DNA from: Epiperipatus broadwayi
Taxonomy: Eukaryota; Onychophora; Udeonychophora; Euonychophora; Peripatidae
Direction: 5' to 3'
Length of the DNA stretch: 64,000 nucleotides
Assembly (NCBI GenBank): GCA_028023455.1
Contig: JAQFVV010012511.1
Coordinates: 1,862,165 to 1,926,164, forward strand
Shown here: piece by piece, positions 10,889 to 23,515 of the stretch
How the letters are laid out: each line of letters starts with the position of its first letter
Numbering within the stretch: the first letter of the stretch is position 1
Translations under genes and position numbers: made by a program
Notes under the pieces: model-generated
What the model was told of the DNA's origin: nothing
The model's input: the letters and a program-made list of their open reading frames with translations, nothing else
The model's database searches: none

Positions 10889-13520
10889 TTGTAACAGTCA
10901 GAATCGTCTATCTCACTAACACACTGCAGAATTCAAACCCCAGACATGAAACTGAACATTCTAGGAGGGGTTGCCTTCTAGATATACTAAGTTTGAATAT
11001 AAAGCCCAAATTTCACAGCGCCATCTACATGACAACACATCTGATGCCACTACTAGTATAACCTTTGACCGGTAACTGGTGGTCAGGGAGAAACAAAAGA
11101 CTCTATACTAAAAGAAGTTTGGGTGGCTAATTAACGTCTATGGATTTACAAAAGAAATGCAGAAAATATATATATAGACCGAGACAGTGATAGGAATCAA
11201 ATAAAATAAGAGATCAAATTTAGTTTAAAATAATTTCACAAACTTTATTCATGTAAATTATATATATAATGCCACTGTCTGCTTATATGAAACAGGTTTG
11301 TGTATTAAATAATTGTTGGCATTATATTCCCACAACTGACAAAAATACTTTAAAACAAAGTGATATATTCTATTCTTCAGGCTAATAGCATTACGATAAT
11401 GTGCTTGACGAGATAGGAACATGTGTGAGGTGCTTTGAGCAGTTATACAAGTTTAAGAAAATATTTGAAATTAAGTGTTATAAAATTTTATTGATTTCGA
11501 GAATAGCACGGAAAAAAGCTTACTAAGAAACAAAGTGGGAATGTGATCAAGACATTTATTTAAGAATAATAATAATAGAGTTGCATTGGGAGGTCAGTAT
11601 TGCTGATAATGAATTTATTAAAGTTGGAAGGTGTGACATGTTTAAGTCATGGATGCTTTGTAAAATAAATATAAAAATAAAACAATAATGGAATGTTTGG
11701 AATGATTACGGAGGGCATTCTGCCGCTAACCCAAGGGAAAGTATTTTATGAACAGCCGAAACTTAGCAACTGGGTGACGATTGCGTTTAATTCCCAGGTG
11801 TGTCATTTGGGGACACACTCTGCCTGGAAACTGCAATAAGTGAAAAATCCTTGGAAAATTAAAACAAAGCAGTCTCAACAACCAATTCATTTACCAGCAA
11901 TACGAGACGAGTGTATACAAAACATACTGAATGGGTTTTACTTGGATTAAGAGAAATGCCCAATCAAATTCCCAGAAATTCATTTAAAAGGGTCCGCCCA
12001 TTCTCGATGTCAATGATGAACTTTGTAATTAAAGTAGAACACAGTAATTAAAATAGGAAAATGCATGCTTGCGGATTTGAAAATTAAGTATAGATTTATA
12101 TACGCAATCATGCATTAGGGGACACATTTAATCATTGACCTCACACATACTCTCATATTAGATTAAAATCAATAACATGTAGATTTTAAACTATGTGATT
12201 ATATTATATATTAAAGAAAAGAATCGCCCTCGAACGAGTGATTTGCAAGATAATAAAATTGGAAAATTATAAATTTAAAATATGCCTTAATAGCAGTGTC
12301 TTACTTTCAATAAAGGGAATAGTTCACTCGGTTAAAGATGATTCTGACACTTTATCATAATAAAATAAAAGAAAGCTTTATATATATAGAAAATATTAAC
12401 CCAAGGATAGAGCAAAACTGTTGATTATATTTGAACACTTTAAAGAAGTACATAATAAAGTTATGTGAAATTTCAGAAAACAATTTCGAATAGCTATAGC
12501 ATGTTACTTAGGAATCACAAGAGCTCTTGGATTAATTTAGGTTACCTCTGGAGACGCATTTGCAGGTAGATGTTCGGCAGGTTTTATAATTCAGCAGCAA
12601 AATCTGGAATGTTCATATTTTTGCAGCAGCAGCAGTAGTTCCGGGGTTCCTTATGCGATAGCTTCCGATGGTCTGGAGCAGTGGCCGGCTATTCCAAGGG
12701 AACATAACCATCTTAACGCCTCTACTCTATCATGTCAAAGTTAGAAAATTATTAGAATAGAACTCAGAATGATTTCTCTTAGAAACATTAGAAAAACTTG
12801 GAGAACAAAAGAAAACCCTTTTATAGTAGACTTTAACAATAGAACTGCCCTGGAGCATTACAAAAATATATCGCACTTATCAGCTGTAATTAAATCTATC
12901 CGAATGTCTAAAGGAATTCAACATTAATTAATTTCTTTTGTTAATTTCCCTGTCGACATTTGAATTACAAACTAGATTTAATTAAAATTACTTTTATTAA
13001 TTAAAGAAAACCTTAAGTGGACATCTGCTGTTTTTAGATAAACTTATATAATATTAACTAATTAAACCATTGTCCCTCATTTATTTTAAAGAAATACCTG
13101 GAATGACTTCCATTAAATCAAACGAAAATTATTTTACTTCTAACTTGCAATATTTGAATCTATTTACTAAATGAATATTTTTAAATAGATTCAACAAAAT
13201 AACTTTAACAATTTATAATTTTGATATGTTTTAAAATGCATATCATAGTGTGTGCGCAATTACGACTTATATAACCTACTTTTTAATAAATCAAAATCAT
13301 GTGAACATATACATAATCTATAATCTTTTATTTATTTGGGAATGACTTATATATATAATATGAGCATTGTACTCGTGGTTTAAAACTAGGCAGGATTTTC
13401 AGTATGTAAGCGTATTGCAGACACACTGTGATAGATTGGGGTTCAAACTAAGGTATGAGGGTAGGAAATAGGTGAGAAAAGGTGAAATGAAGATCTGCAA
13501 AGCAGACCCTACTGTTTCAG
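10889..13520. mobile_element. 2.63-kb insertion in the left LTR with TA duplication and short inverted ends
   Basis: The inverted LTR copy reads straight across this site (TTCATATTACATTG, complement at 16087-16100), so this block is present in only one arm. The sequence starts TTGTAACAGT and its other end, read from outside, is CTGAAACAGT (8 of 10 matching). TA stands at 10887-10888 and 13521-13522, and TATT also repeats at both junctions, so the duplication could be 2-4 bp. No transposase is recognisable inside. A non-autonomous Tc1/mariner-like or similar DNA element fits best. A deletion in the right arm is the alternative. Confidence 0.5.
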
Positions 13521-14412
13521 TATTACATTGAACACATCGTTATATCAGATGGATTGAAGTTTGGTTTGACTGCGAACCTTTGGCCTAAGGTTAAACAAGG
13601 ATTGAATATTTTCTTTTCAAATGCAAATCTACATAGTCCATTTATACTCAACACCCATAAATAAAATTGCATTAAATTTAAATTGGTATAGATGCTTGCA
13701 TGGGTTCGTTACCGGTTAATTATGTTTTTGGTTTTTGTGGGTGATCAAAATATATAGACCTTCGGTAAATACTGATACCTTACGGGGAGTATCTAAGATG
13801 TATTTATTCAGATGTCTTTTAAGTTATTGGTGTTAATGTGGTGTCTTATGATGAACAACATTGGGTTTCTTGTATTCCCTATGCAATTGACGGTATCAAT
13901 GATTTTGTATTTTGATCGTTTATGTTTACTTTGAAATGTTTTTAACCATGTAATCTATGTAACCGATCTATACTCAACATTATAAAACAAACTTTCATAA
14001 ATCCGTCTGTGTGAACTTAATTAAAATGTAAACTTATAATATTATAAAAATTAAAATGTAAATTTAAATTATAAAATCAAATTAAAATCTAAAATAAACA
14101 TACTAAAATAATAATGTTAAATTTTATATATATATGTGCGTAAATAAATTTTTGTATGTTAATTACTGGCAGTGGCTTATTTTATTTATTTTTTAATATT
14201 GAAATATAATTAGATAAGATATTATATTACTAAACCTCTGCTATTCCCTGAGCTAGTGACTTGGGCTAACGACCGGAATCAAAATTTTAAAAATAATAAT
14301 TTTTTTTTGACTTATGTATCTGCCTACTTTATAAACTTTTCTAGGTTCAAATGCCTAGATGACAACCTGTAGTGCCGATCACATTAAGTGTTATTCTCTG
14401 GATCATTATAAC

Positions 14413-14430
14413 TGGTGCCCAATGGGGGGC
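14413..14430 (+). other. Primer-binding-site-like sequence (tRNA-Lys type)
   Basis: TGGTGCCCAATGGGGGGC lies 2 bp after the proposed LTR end. It matches 15 of 18 positions of TGGCGCCCAACGTGGGGC, the complement of the 3' end of a eukaryotic tRNA-Lys. Two of the three differences are C-to-T changes at CpG sites, as expected from methylation decay. This supports a Ty3/gypsy-type or related LTR element as the origin of the flanking sequence. Confidence 0.6.
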
Positions 14431-15130
14431 CGATCTTTAATAAACTACTAGGGCCCTGAGTAAATTTCTTTTTCAAAATGAAGTATTTTTATCTGTTACA
14501 TAAAGTCATATACTTTAAATCTTATAAAAGCACTGCCAGAAGACATTGCGCATATATATTAAGCACGAGAAAGTATAAATAATTTTAAAACTAATGTTTG
14601 TTAAAAAAAAGTCAAAAGGTTGCAATAAATATGTTTTTTTGTTTGTTGATATATATTATGCTTTAACATGTATAGGGTCACACAGCCATGTAAGTTTATG
14701 ATCGAAATGTCATACCTCACAATGAGTACTGTTGGGAATTTATTTCAGCGTAATCCTATTTAAGCATTTTAATCAGTCATAAATAAGTTGGTGGTATTTA
14801 TAATTGTGCTGCAAATATACACGTATAAATCCATTATCTTTCTTAAAACATATTTACCTCAAGGCAACCTCTTAAATAAATAATTTATAAAATTTGCTTT
14901 TCATGCCATGTGTAAAAATAAAATGTATAAAAAAATAGAACTCTTGTGGGGAGGAGGTGAACGTAAATGGTCCTTAGGAAAGCGATGCTCAACATTTTTT
15001 TTTGTATATAGTCTTTTTGTAAAGTTACTAACCGGATGTTTTTGTAAATTTTGTTAATTGTGTACCGTAATTACTAACCCTAAGTAAAATATTTTTTTTT
15101 GTTCGTTTTTTTTAAGCAAGTTTACTGACA
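14431..15130. other. Spacer between the inverted LTR arms
   Basis: About 700 bp following the primer-binding-site-like sequence. It starts moderately GC-rich and becomes AT-rich. No gag, protease or RT similarity could be read in any frame. It probably holds the decayed 5' leader of the element plus unrelated DNA. Confidence 0.4.
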
Positions 15131-17234
15131 TGTAACGAGCACAGACGACATTACATTATTTTTTTTTATTATTAAACATTAAAATAAAAAGTTCGCATTT
15201 AAAATTTTTTTTTTAACGATCCGGAGAATAACACTTAACATGATCTGCACTACAGGGCGCCATCTAGGCATTTGAACCTAGAAAAATTTATAAAGTAGGA
15301 AGATACGTAAGTCAAAAAAAAATTTTTTTTTTTTTAAATTTTGATTCTGGTCGTTAGTCCAAGTCACTAGCTCAGGGAATAGCAGAGATTTAGTAATATA
15401 ATATCTTATCTAATTATATTTCAATATTAAAAAATAAATAAAATAAGCCAATGCCAGTAATTAATATACAAAAATTCATTTACGCACATATATATATAAA
15501 ATTTAACATTATTATTTTAGTATGTTTATTTTAATTTGATTTTATAATTTAAATTTACATTTTAATTTTTATAATATTATAAGTTTACATTTTAATTAAG
15601 TTCACACAGACGGATTTATGAAAGTTTGTTTTATAATGTTGAGTATAGATCTGTTACATAGATTACACGGTTAAAACATTTCAAAGTAAACATAAACGAT
15701 CAAAATACAAAATCATTGATACTGTCATTTGCATAGGGAATACAAGAAACCCAATGGTGTTCATCATAAGATACTGCATTAACACCAATAACTTAAAAGA
15801 CATCCGAATAAATACATCTTAGATACTCACCGTAAGGTATCAGTATTTACTGCATGTCTATATATTTTGATCACCCATGAAAACCAAAAAACATAATTAA
15901 CCGGTAATGAACCCATGCAAGCATCTATACCCAACTTAAATTTAATGCAATTTTATTTATGGGTGTTGAGTATGAATGGACTACATAGATTTGCATTTGA
16001 AAAGAAAATATTCAATCCTTGTTTAACCTTAGGCCAAAGGTTCGCAGTCAAACCAAACTTCAATCCATCTGATATATCGATGTGTTCAATGTAATATGAA
16101 TACGGCAGCACAGTTAGGTTAAGAGAAGAAACTACTTCTCATCAAATAGGAATATTACATCTATCAGATAAGAAGAGCAATAAAAAAAAAACTCCATCGA
16201 AAGGAACTGTGTTCTATGTCTTATAATCCCTTCCCTAGGCAAAACAGAAGTGTGTGGCGTATAATAGCGATTCTGCCCATAGCGAATCTTGTACTACATC
16301 TACTAATTACACCAATATATCCAATCCATTGACCTAATTCAACTACAAAATGAATAACCTAAGATTACCCTCCCCTAATATAACTTTACAAATCTATATA
16401 GCCATTCACGCCCGACTTAAGTTTAATATTTATATAACTAATTTAATGAAACACAGAAATCATAATAAAACTTAAAGAACAAATAAATAAATAAATGGAA
16501 ATGATTTTACAAAAGAAATACATTAAATAAAATTATAACTAATTAATAACTAACGTTGGTCAGATAGGATTCTATTTGTATTATTTAAATACAGAAAGTT
16601 TTTAATTTAATGTTCATTAATTATAAAGTTCTTACGGTTTTAAACAGTTCATCTTTATTTTTCCTTGCCATTTGAATGTGAATTCCCACCCCGTCCAAAA
16701 AAAGATTGGTATTCTGTTGGCCGTTTTATTCATCCGGAGATTTTTTACTCCAGCTGGTCCTCAATGTAGAAAATGATAGTTTATTTCTCTTTCTTCCTAG
16801 CAGAACTGAAGGGATTGAAGAGTGCATCTTTTCAATCCCTTCTCCTTCAACTCCATGCTAACACATATCTGTCCACTCATAATAACCAACTAATTAATTT
16901 ATTTTCCAACCTTTCCTTTTATAATAATTTTGTGGATTAACTCAACATTACGTCATGATGGTGAAAACCTTTTCGTTGAGGTCCGATTTTCTGATGGATT
17001 TCTTTCATTTGCTAAAAGTTTCTATTGTTTTCCTAACTGACTGATGTTTATACATTTAAATGCCCAAAGGCTAGTTTACTAATTAAAATAATCATTTTCA
17101 TTTTATAAAAGATTAATTAATTTGTTTTCGAACGTAAACATATATTTTTATCTCTAAATCTTTTCTGAAAATTTAGTTTTAAACTACTCTTTTTTTAATA
17201 AAGTTTTATTTTAATAATTTTTCTCATCTGTGCA

Positions 17235-17270
<36 letters not shown>

Positions 17271-17396
17271 GAGTTTAAGATAGAATTTATTTTCAATTTT
17301 TTTGTCTTAAAAAAAAAAAAAATTTTAAATGCGAATTTTTTATTTTAATGTTTAATAATAAAAAAAAATAATGTAACGTCATCTGTGCTCGTTACA
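15131..17396 (-). mobile_element. Inverted LTR copy (right arm), with an 82-bp fragment of a third LTR end
   Basis: Read on the minus strand, TGTAACGAGCACAG starts at 17396 and the sequence tracks the left LTR to GGATCGTTA at about 15215, lacking only the 2.63-kb insertion. Joined to it, 15131-15214 on the plus strand is another copy of the first ~82 bp of the LTR (TGTAACGAGCACAGACGAC onward). The whole therefore has terminal inverted repeats of ~80 bp. A (TA)n array at 17238-17269 is an internal expansion at a site that is short in the left arm. No coding potential. Confidence 0.65.
17238..17269. repeat. (TA)n microsatellite in the right LTR
   Basis: About 32 bp of TA repeat inside the right LTR copy. 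The corresponding place in the left LTR (near 9740-9750) has only a few repeats, so the array expanded after insertion. Confidence 0.85.
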
Positions 17397-17949
17397 ATAT
17401 ATATATAGTGTGCATATATAAGTGAGAGCAAACATTTACATATATTTTATTGAGTGTGCATTTACTCATTTGTTTGTTAAAAAATAAGAATAAGAAATGT
17501 CAAACTTTTATTTCAATTATGGGCAATATTTTTTTTTTTCAAAAACTTTTTCTTTTATACAAATGCAAAACCAGTTTTGTTGTTTTTAAATCAATATCAA
17601 CTTTAAAATGTTCTTAAATTTTGTGAAACTTTTAGCATTATGTCTTAGAAAACATTTATTATGTGAAATACTGGACATCAAATTTGGAAATGGTAATAAA
17701 AATAAACATATATATGCTCTAAACATAACCCAAAGAAGTTTTGTTAATAAACACGACTATTTACAGTGTTTTGAGGTAGAAAAATGCCACTAGTTTAAAA
17801 TTTATTTACAAATTTTGATTTTTTAAAATTTAAATATGATCATATATGGAATTTAGAAATGAAAAAAATCACTGCTAGCATATCATAAAATGTATTAAAT
17901 TTACAAATTTTAGCATGCTTTTTTTATTTAATTATATTTTTGTTTGTTT

Positions 17950-18022
<73 letters not shown>

Positions 18023-19226
18023 TAGCTTATAATTGAAGTGAAGTATATTGATTCAGCATAGTTTTTGGCTTCAATGTACTTCTTTTTTTGTAAATTAACT
18101 AATTGCCTTTTAGTGAAGTCAAAATGAACTTAATGAACATGGAAGTACAGATTGGGTTGGCAATGCCTTTGTATAATAGAGTGTGTTTATATATAAATTA
18201 CTGATATGAAATCAATCATTATTATTAAATTTAAATTTATTTAAAAACTATCCATGAAGTTGACTTTATTTTTCAATTTCAGTATTTCAATTAGTTTGAG
18301 TTAAATATAGATTCATAGCTAAGTAATCGCCCATTTCCTGGTTGTCCTGAGATTGATAACAGTGTAAGGAAGGGCAAAATGTTTTGTTCTTTATGGGATT
18401 GCTCAATCTGAATTCAGATTGTGGAATTGATATTCAAAATTAATTCTAGAATGAGAGAATGAAATAAAATATCCATGTAATTATATGATGGATTAAAGAC
18501 TTGAGAAATATGGATATAGAAGGAGATGGGTATTTATTTTGTACTAGAATAATAGCTGTTTAGTATCTAATTTTATGTTCCAAAATAAAAATTATCATCA
18601 CTACTGAGGCATTTTATTAATTATAACAATTATTTTTTTCTAGAATATTATTGGATTTGTTCACCAAGAACAATAAAAACACATCTTTGGAAATGCACAT
18701 ATATGTTCTTTAATATAGGTTTATTATTCTATTACATAGTTAGCAAATATATTTAGTATATATATATGTTAGTGGGTTTTTTTTTTGAAACTCTCTTTTT
18801 ATCTTTTGCATTTTCTCATATTTAATTGGTGTTTCAACATGGACTACTTTAGATTTTTCAACCCATTGTGACATACTGATGATTATATAATTAGTATACC
18901 AGAATGGGTTTTAATCTCATGGATTACCCTTCTACAATACACCCATATATATATATTGAAGCAGTCGGATCTGAGTTCAATCCCAGCTTCATGTTATTTA
19001 CCCTAATACTAACCTTAAATTTCCGATGCAATGGGGCTTTATATGTTCAATCCACGCTAATTTCCATAATGAATAACTTATTTCAAATGCGTAGCAAAAT
19101 TAATTAGTTTAGTTTAAAATTGATCAATTCTCTAAATAAATTCATGATAAAATATTCATGAATTTATATATATTAAATTGCGTGGATTGTGCGTATATAT
19201 ATTTGTAAATATTAAATATATATAAT
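17397..19226. other. AT-rich non-coding DNA with a long (TA)n array at 17952-18019
   Basis: No gene was recognised. A 68-bp TA dinucleotide array occupies 17952-18019. The short plus-strand frames 17608-17793 and 18904-19107 resemble no known protein and have no supporting signals. Confidence 0.55.
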
Positions 19227-21524
19227 TGTTCGAAAGTTTCATTGCGTCGGGAATACTTTTTTTTTTTCACCTTTAAATAATTTGTAAAGTTTCGGTGATT
19301 AAAAGCTACATTCCTTCGATAAGCTTTAAAATTCTTAAAAACAATAGTAAAGCTTTATGAATTGGAAAAAGATAAGGATTCATTTTTCTAATTAAATCAT
19401 TTTCAGATTTTAAGAATTCATTTTCAATTAGAGAAGGAATTCAAGCTAATTAGTTTGAAAGCCTTATCGAGGTAATGTATTTGAAAACAACTAATTATAA
19501 AAAAACACATTGATAATAAAATGAGCGCTAGCCGGAGGCATCAGTGAACAGTATATATAGCCCTGAAAAGTCAGGAAAGGGGGATCTTTGTTGTAAAGTA
19601 GTACAGTGAACTCTGTGCATGTTAAATTGTATTCATCATGATAGAGGGCTAGAACATCAGGAATCTGGCTACGGTTCCATGAAGTCCCTAGAAATCTTCA
19701 ATAGTGCTGCTGAATCTTTTCGGACCGATCAGACTGCTAACATCATGAAAAGCTACTAAAAATGCTGTTCCAATAATCAACCAAATGGTGCCTACGTTTC
19801 ACCGACTTGGATGTGTAACTTAAGAACCTAGCACGGAAGGGTAATATATTTCTCATGAACTCTAAACTCTCTGGCCAGTTCGAACTTTATTTTACACTGT
19901 TTTTTAAGAGCTCTTTATTCTCTAATGTAAAAATCTTTCTAACACCTTTTATTTACGCTATTGTAAATCTATATCTTAATTCTTTAATCTCTAGTCTTTA
20001 AACTTTTCTCTTCTTACTTGGCAGTTTAGTTAATATATATATTTGTGTGCTTTATTAATGTTCGTTTATTTAAAATTATATGCCAATAATCTCTCGACTC
20101 AATGAGCTCCTTTGTTCTATTTGCCTCACGCAAATAATATATTAATTTTAAATAGTAATTCTCGCCCATTAGAACTAAATTTATAAGTTCTATCAATCAT
20201 CGAGTCGAAAGAAATATTACGTTTACTATTTTTATAATTGGCTAATAATCAATTATTAGCTCCGTTTTTACCTATGTCCCCAGCTCCTATCTAATACACA
20301 AAGGTTTATATATTCACAAAATGTTAAAATATTATTTTCTCGTTCCACTAATATTTATTAACTCAAATATAATGTTAAATGTTTTATTGCAAAAGGGCCG
20401 ATAAAGGGTTAAATAGATTCTAATTCAACTTTTGTTATTTGTATTAAGATTCAGTAAGAGCACGATGATTAGGGCATAATTAATATAACTTATAAATACT
20501 TTCAAATAGTTTGTTAAAAGCTCGTTTGACTTTAATTAATTGATCAAGTTATCACGTCGAGCATTCTATATGGGTTTTAGTTTTCAATGATAACTATCAA
20601 GTCATCATCATCGAACGTTGCTGACGTAGGGCAATGTTCCGCTCCATTAGGCTGGTCGGTGATCATATTTCTCTTATTTAAAATTATCAAGAAGAAAGTA
20701 CTTCCGCTCCCTTCATAGTAGTCAAAGGGCGTAAGACTTGTTAAATGCAAGCCACCATAGGACTTCGATCATCGACTAGCAATCGTCTTTCAAGTGGATT
20801 TTCCGGAAAAGCCTGCTCGGATGCTCGTAATTCGTGATGAATTGATTTAAATTAAAGTCGAACAAATTCTCAAATATATTATTAATTAAATCTGTTTTCA
20901 CATCAAGATTAAAGTTATGCCCTAAAATACGTATCTTGCTCTTCGTGAATAGATTTTCGAATGTGAAAATAAATATCACATTCCATCGTAATCAAATTAG
21001 AGCAATCATTTCCTTCGTTAATGAATACCTTTATCAGCCTTTATATTTCTTGTTGGGGGCATAGGCAGAGACTTTCAATTTACGTAATACTTGTTGGCAT
21101 ATGATAAGGACCACCACTCTTATTATAATTGTAAGATATCTTAAAGACTAGAGGTAATTAAAGCATTCTTTATTTTATGAAACAAAACAAATTATTTTTA
21201 TTAAATATTTTCTAACATACTTGGTTTTCTTAGTTCATTATTCTTTTTATAATTATTTAAATGTTAATACCCGCTGTCTGTGTTGGCAACCCGAACATAC
21301 ATATTATTCAATTTATAAAATTATTCAAAGTATATAAATTCTTAGATATTAGTGTTACTCAGGAGTCTCTAGTCCTCACCAACTGTTGAGCTAGTTCTTG
21401 GCGCATAGCACTGTGCCGTCGATTTCTGCTATCTGAGCTGTTGAGTTGGGTTTGAATTCAGTTTTGGTTCAGCTGAGTTTGAATCCGATTTGACTTGCGG
21501 TGGTGGTGGATTTCGACCGGTACA
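19227..21524 (+). mobile_element. Candidate solo LTR, 2.3 kb
   Basis: The block is less AT-rich than its surroundings, starts TGTTCGAAAG and ends TTTCGACCGGTACA, fitting the TG...CA rule. The 11-bp sequence ATATATATAAT lies on both sides (19216-19226 and 21525-21535). Because it is AT-repeat-like, the real duplication may be only 4-6 bp. A TATA-like box sits about 325 bp from the left end. No coding sequence or primer-binding site was found, so it looks like a recombined single LTR. It is not detectably similar to the 9.6-kb LTR beyond its length. Confidence 0.45.
19550..19562 (+). promoter_or_regulatory. TATA-like box in the candidate solo LTR
   Basis: AGTATATATAGCCC lies upstream of a GC-richer stretch (GTCAGGAAAGGGGG). 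The spacing from the left end is reasonable for a U3 promoter. In DNA this AT-rich a TATA motif alone is weak evidence. Confidence 0.3.
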
Positions 21525-21535
21525 ATATATATAAT

Positions 21536-23040
21536 CATTTACATCCAATGCTTAGTGTAAAGCAATAGAATATCAGCAATCAGTGGCAAGACAACAATGA
21601 TTTATGTAAAGCATTCCTATCAGTATGTGATTTACAAGGATCAATTAACTATTTGCATTTATGATTTAATAAATATATATATTAAATTTTTGACTAAAAT
21701 CAGTTTTGTACCTAAATATTTAGTAAGAGTAAATTGTCATTGCTTTAATATAATTATAGTAATTAATTAGGGTGTTTATTAAGTATCTGTAATTAAACTA
21801 TGTTTTTAGATATGTCGTGCACTCCTCTAAAACCTGTTATAAATAATTGAGCTAATATGTTTTGAAAAATGTCCCAGACCAATCTGCCTCAAAACAAACA
21901 CTGCTGCTCATACGGGTTGGAAACTTGAAAAAGTGAATATCTACAGACAGAAATAACAGATAGAACTTTTTATTTAAATATTGTTCTGCAGATATCAGAT
22001 GCTTCACGTGTTCAGCTCATTTGATGAATATCAATTTGTTATAGTAAGATAGATTGCTTGGGACATTTTTCACTCCGACAAATAGTGCCATTATGTCTAT
22101 CAATTTAAATATCTTTATATAAAAATGAAGTAATGAATAATAAACATATCCTACAATAACCAAAGCTGTTATATATGCCAAGACATTTTAGGGATAAAAC
22201 GTTGAATCGCAGATGTAGATGTAAGGGGAGGGGAGGGGTCAAAATTAAATTTGATAAAACGTTTTTTAAAAACTTTAGAAATTTTATTTTGATTGATAAT
22301 CCCACAACTTAATATCATTTCAGACCCTGAAAAGTGTAAGTACAATTTCGATAATAATTATTGGTATAAATTAGTGGAAAGCAATAAATAGTAAGATATT
22401 ATTATTGATTTTTAAAATATTAATTATTTGACCATGGTGATTTTTTTATCTCCAAACAATTCTTTAGAATAATAAAACTGTCTCCAACGAGTCCTTAGGA
22501 AATATTTTTGAAAATATGTTTTAGATTTAGGCACATTATGTTTAACATTTTAGATAATTATATGTTACATACATATATTTTCAAATTTTAATTTTACACT
22601 GAATTTAAGATTTTCATTATAAAAAAATCTTTTTACCATTTTTTATCTTTTTTATCAGAATTTTTACTTGTTATTTTTAAACGTCTCTTATAGCAAATTG
22701 TTTTAACATTTTTTTTCTTTAACATTTACATAATCTGTGAATAAAAAATTGTAAAATGTCATATTCTTTTTTTTTAATAATTTTTTGACGCAGTGTTTTA
22801 ATAGATTATCATCCATTTAATTATTTATAAAATAAATTGAAGCCTTTTTATAGAATAGTTTTTAAAATTTATTACATTTTAAACTGATGATATTGCATAT
22901 GTATATGCATAGGATATTGCTATTTTTATTATATATTAAATAAATAATATAGTTCTAATAATATATAATAACACTTTCTGAATTCACATCAATATAATGT
23001 TCTTTAGTATCAAATCTATTTTGCAAATAAAAAGCGAATC
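21536..23040. other. AT-rich non-coding DNA containing a possible 206-bp MITE
   Basis: No gene was recognised. The minus-strand frame 22105-22305 is not supported. See 21865-22070 for the only structured element. Confidence 0.5.
21865..22070. mobile_element. Possible small MITE with ~20-bp terminal inverted repeats
   Basis: AAAAATGTCCCA at 21865-21876 is matched in inverted orientation at 22059-22070, and the similarity continues loosely (ACCAATCT versus AGCAATCT). The interior is ~165 bp of unrelated sequence. No convincing target duplication is visible at the ends, which keeps confidence low. Confidence 0.35.
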
Positions 23041-23059
23041 CACTTTCATTTACATCTCC

Positions 23060-23515
23060 AACTCAAAGGTCTGCCCATCCCTCGCATATGTATGTATAAA
23101 TGGATTATTCTCCTGTACATGAGGGGTCAGAATGACTACTATGTCAACATGGGTAGGATGACAACCTTGGCACTAACAAGGGCTTTGAACGTTCCATCAT
23201 CAGATTTTCAATAAAGTGGAAGGCTGAAGACTTGAGAGTTGGAATAGTTTGAAGCCTGACCATTAAAGTATGAAGATTGGCTATCTTAATATAAAGCTGA
23301 GCACTGATTGTATATATGTGTGAGGTTAGTAATCTATACCAACTGATGATTACTGGTTTATCATGAAATACGTATATTGGTAATTTATCCTTTCAACATG
23401 TGTGTGATCAGGTGGGTCAGCAATATGAGATGGCACTGAGAGTAGTGGGTCATGTGAAAGTCAGTTCAAATCCCGCATATATTACATATATAAATGCAGA
23501 TTTAAGCCTGTACAA
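23060..23515 (+). mobile_element. Family A repeat, nearly full-length single copy
   Basis: About 455 bp in the plus orientation, from CTGCCCATCCC through TCAACATGGG, a segment with ATTAAAGTATGAAGATTGG, the hammerhead-like region, and a 3' end with GTTCAAATCCC. It matches the left arm of 8339-9010 along its whole length. The 3' region has a weak resemblance to a Pol III B box. There is no inverted partner here, so family A can exist as a simple unit. Confidence 0.7.
23336..23385 (+). ncRNA. Hammerhead-like motif with intact core but broken helix II (family A)
   Basis: Helix I TACCAA pairs perfectly with TTGGTA, the core CTGATGA is at 23343-23349, GAA at 23365-23367, helix III is ATACGTAT, and H17 is A at 23376. 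The helix II hairpin (TTACT and ATCAT around loop GGTTT) has lost several pairs compared with GTGCT/AGCAC in other copies. Activity is doubtful. Confidence 0.55.

Larger units (their letters stand above)
9613..14410 (+). mobile_element. Long terminal repeat of a decayed LTR retrotransposon (left arm), with nested insertion
   Basis: Begins TGTAACGA at 9613 next to an AT repeat and ends TCATTATA at 14403-14410, which equals TCGTTACA after two C/G-to-T/A transitions, the exact complement of the start. A 2-bp spacer and a primer-binding-site-like sequence follow. An inverted copy lies at 15131-17396, about 93% identical where compared. Without the 2.63-kb insertion at 10889-13520 the LTR is ~2.17 kb. 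It carries a TATA-like box at 10065-10073. No gag or pol sequence is recognisable downstream. The right arm shows an 82-bp inverted terminal repeat instead, so a foldback DNA element is an alternative reading. Confidence 0.65.

Noticed and set aside
13430-13460. B-box-like GGGGTTCAAACT
   Set aside because: No A box or tRNA fold was found around it.
20395-20412. piggyBac-like end (AAAGGGTTAA) inside the candidate solo LTR
   Set aside because: No matching TTAA-CCC end was found within a few kb, so it is treated as chance.
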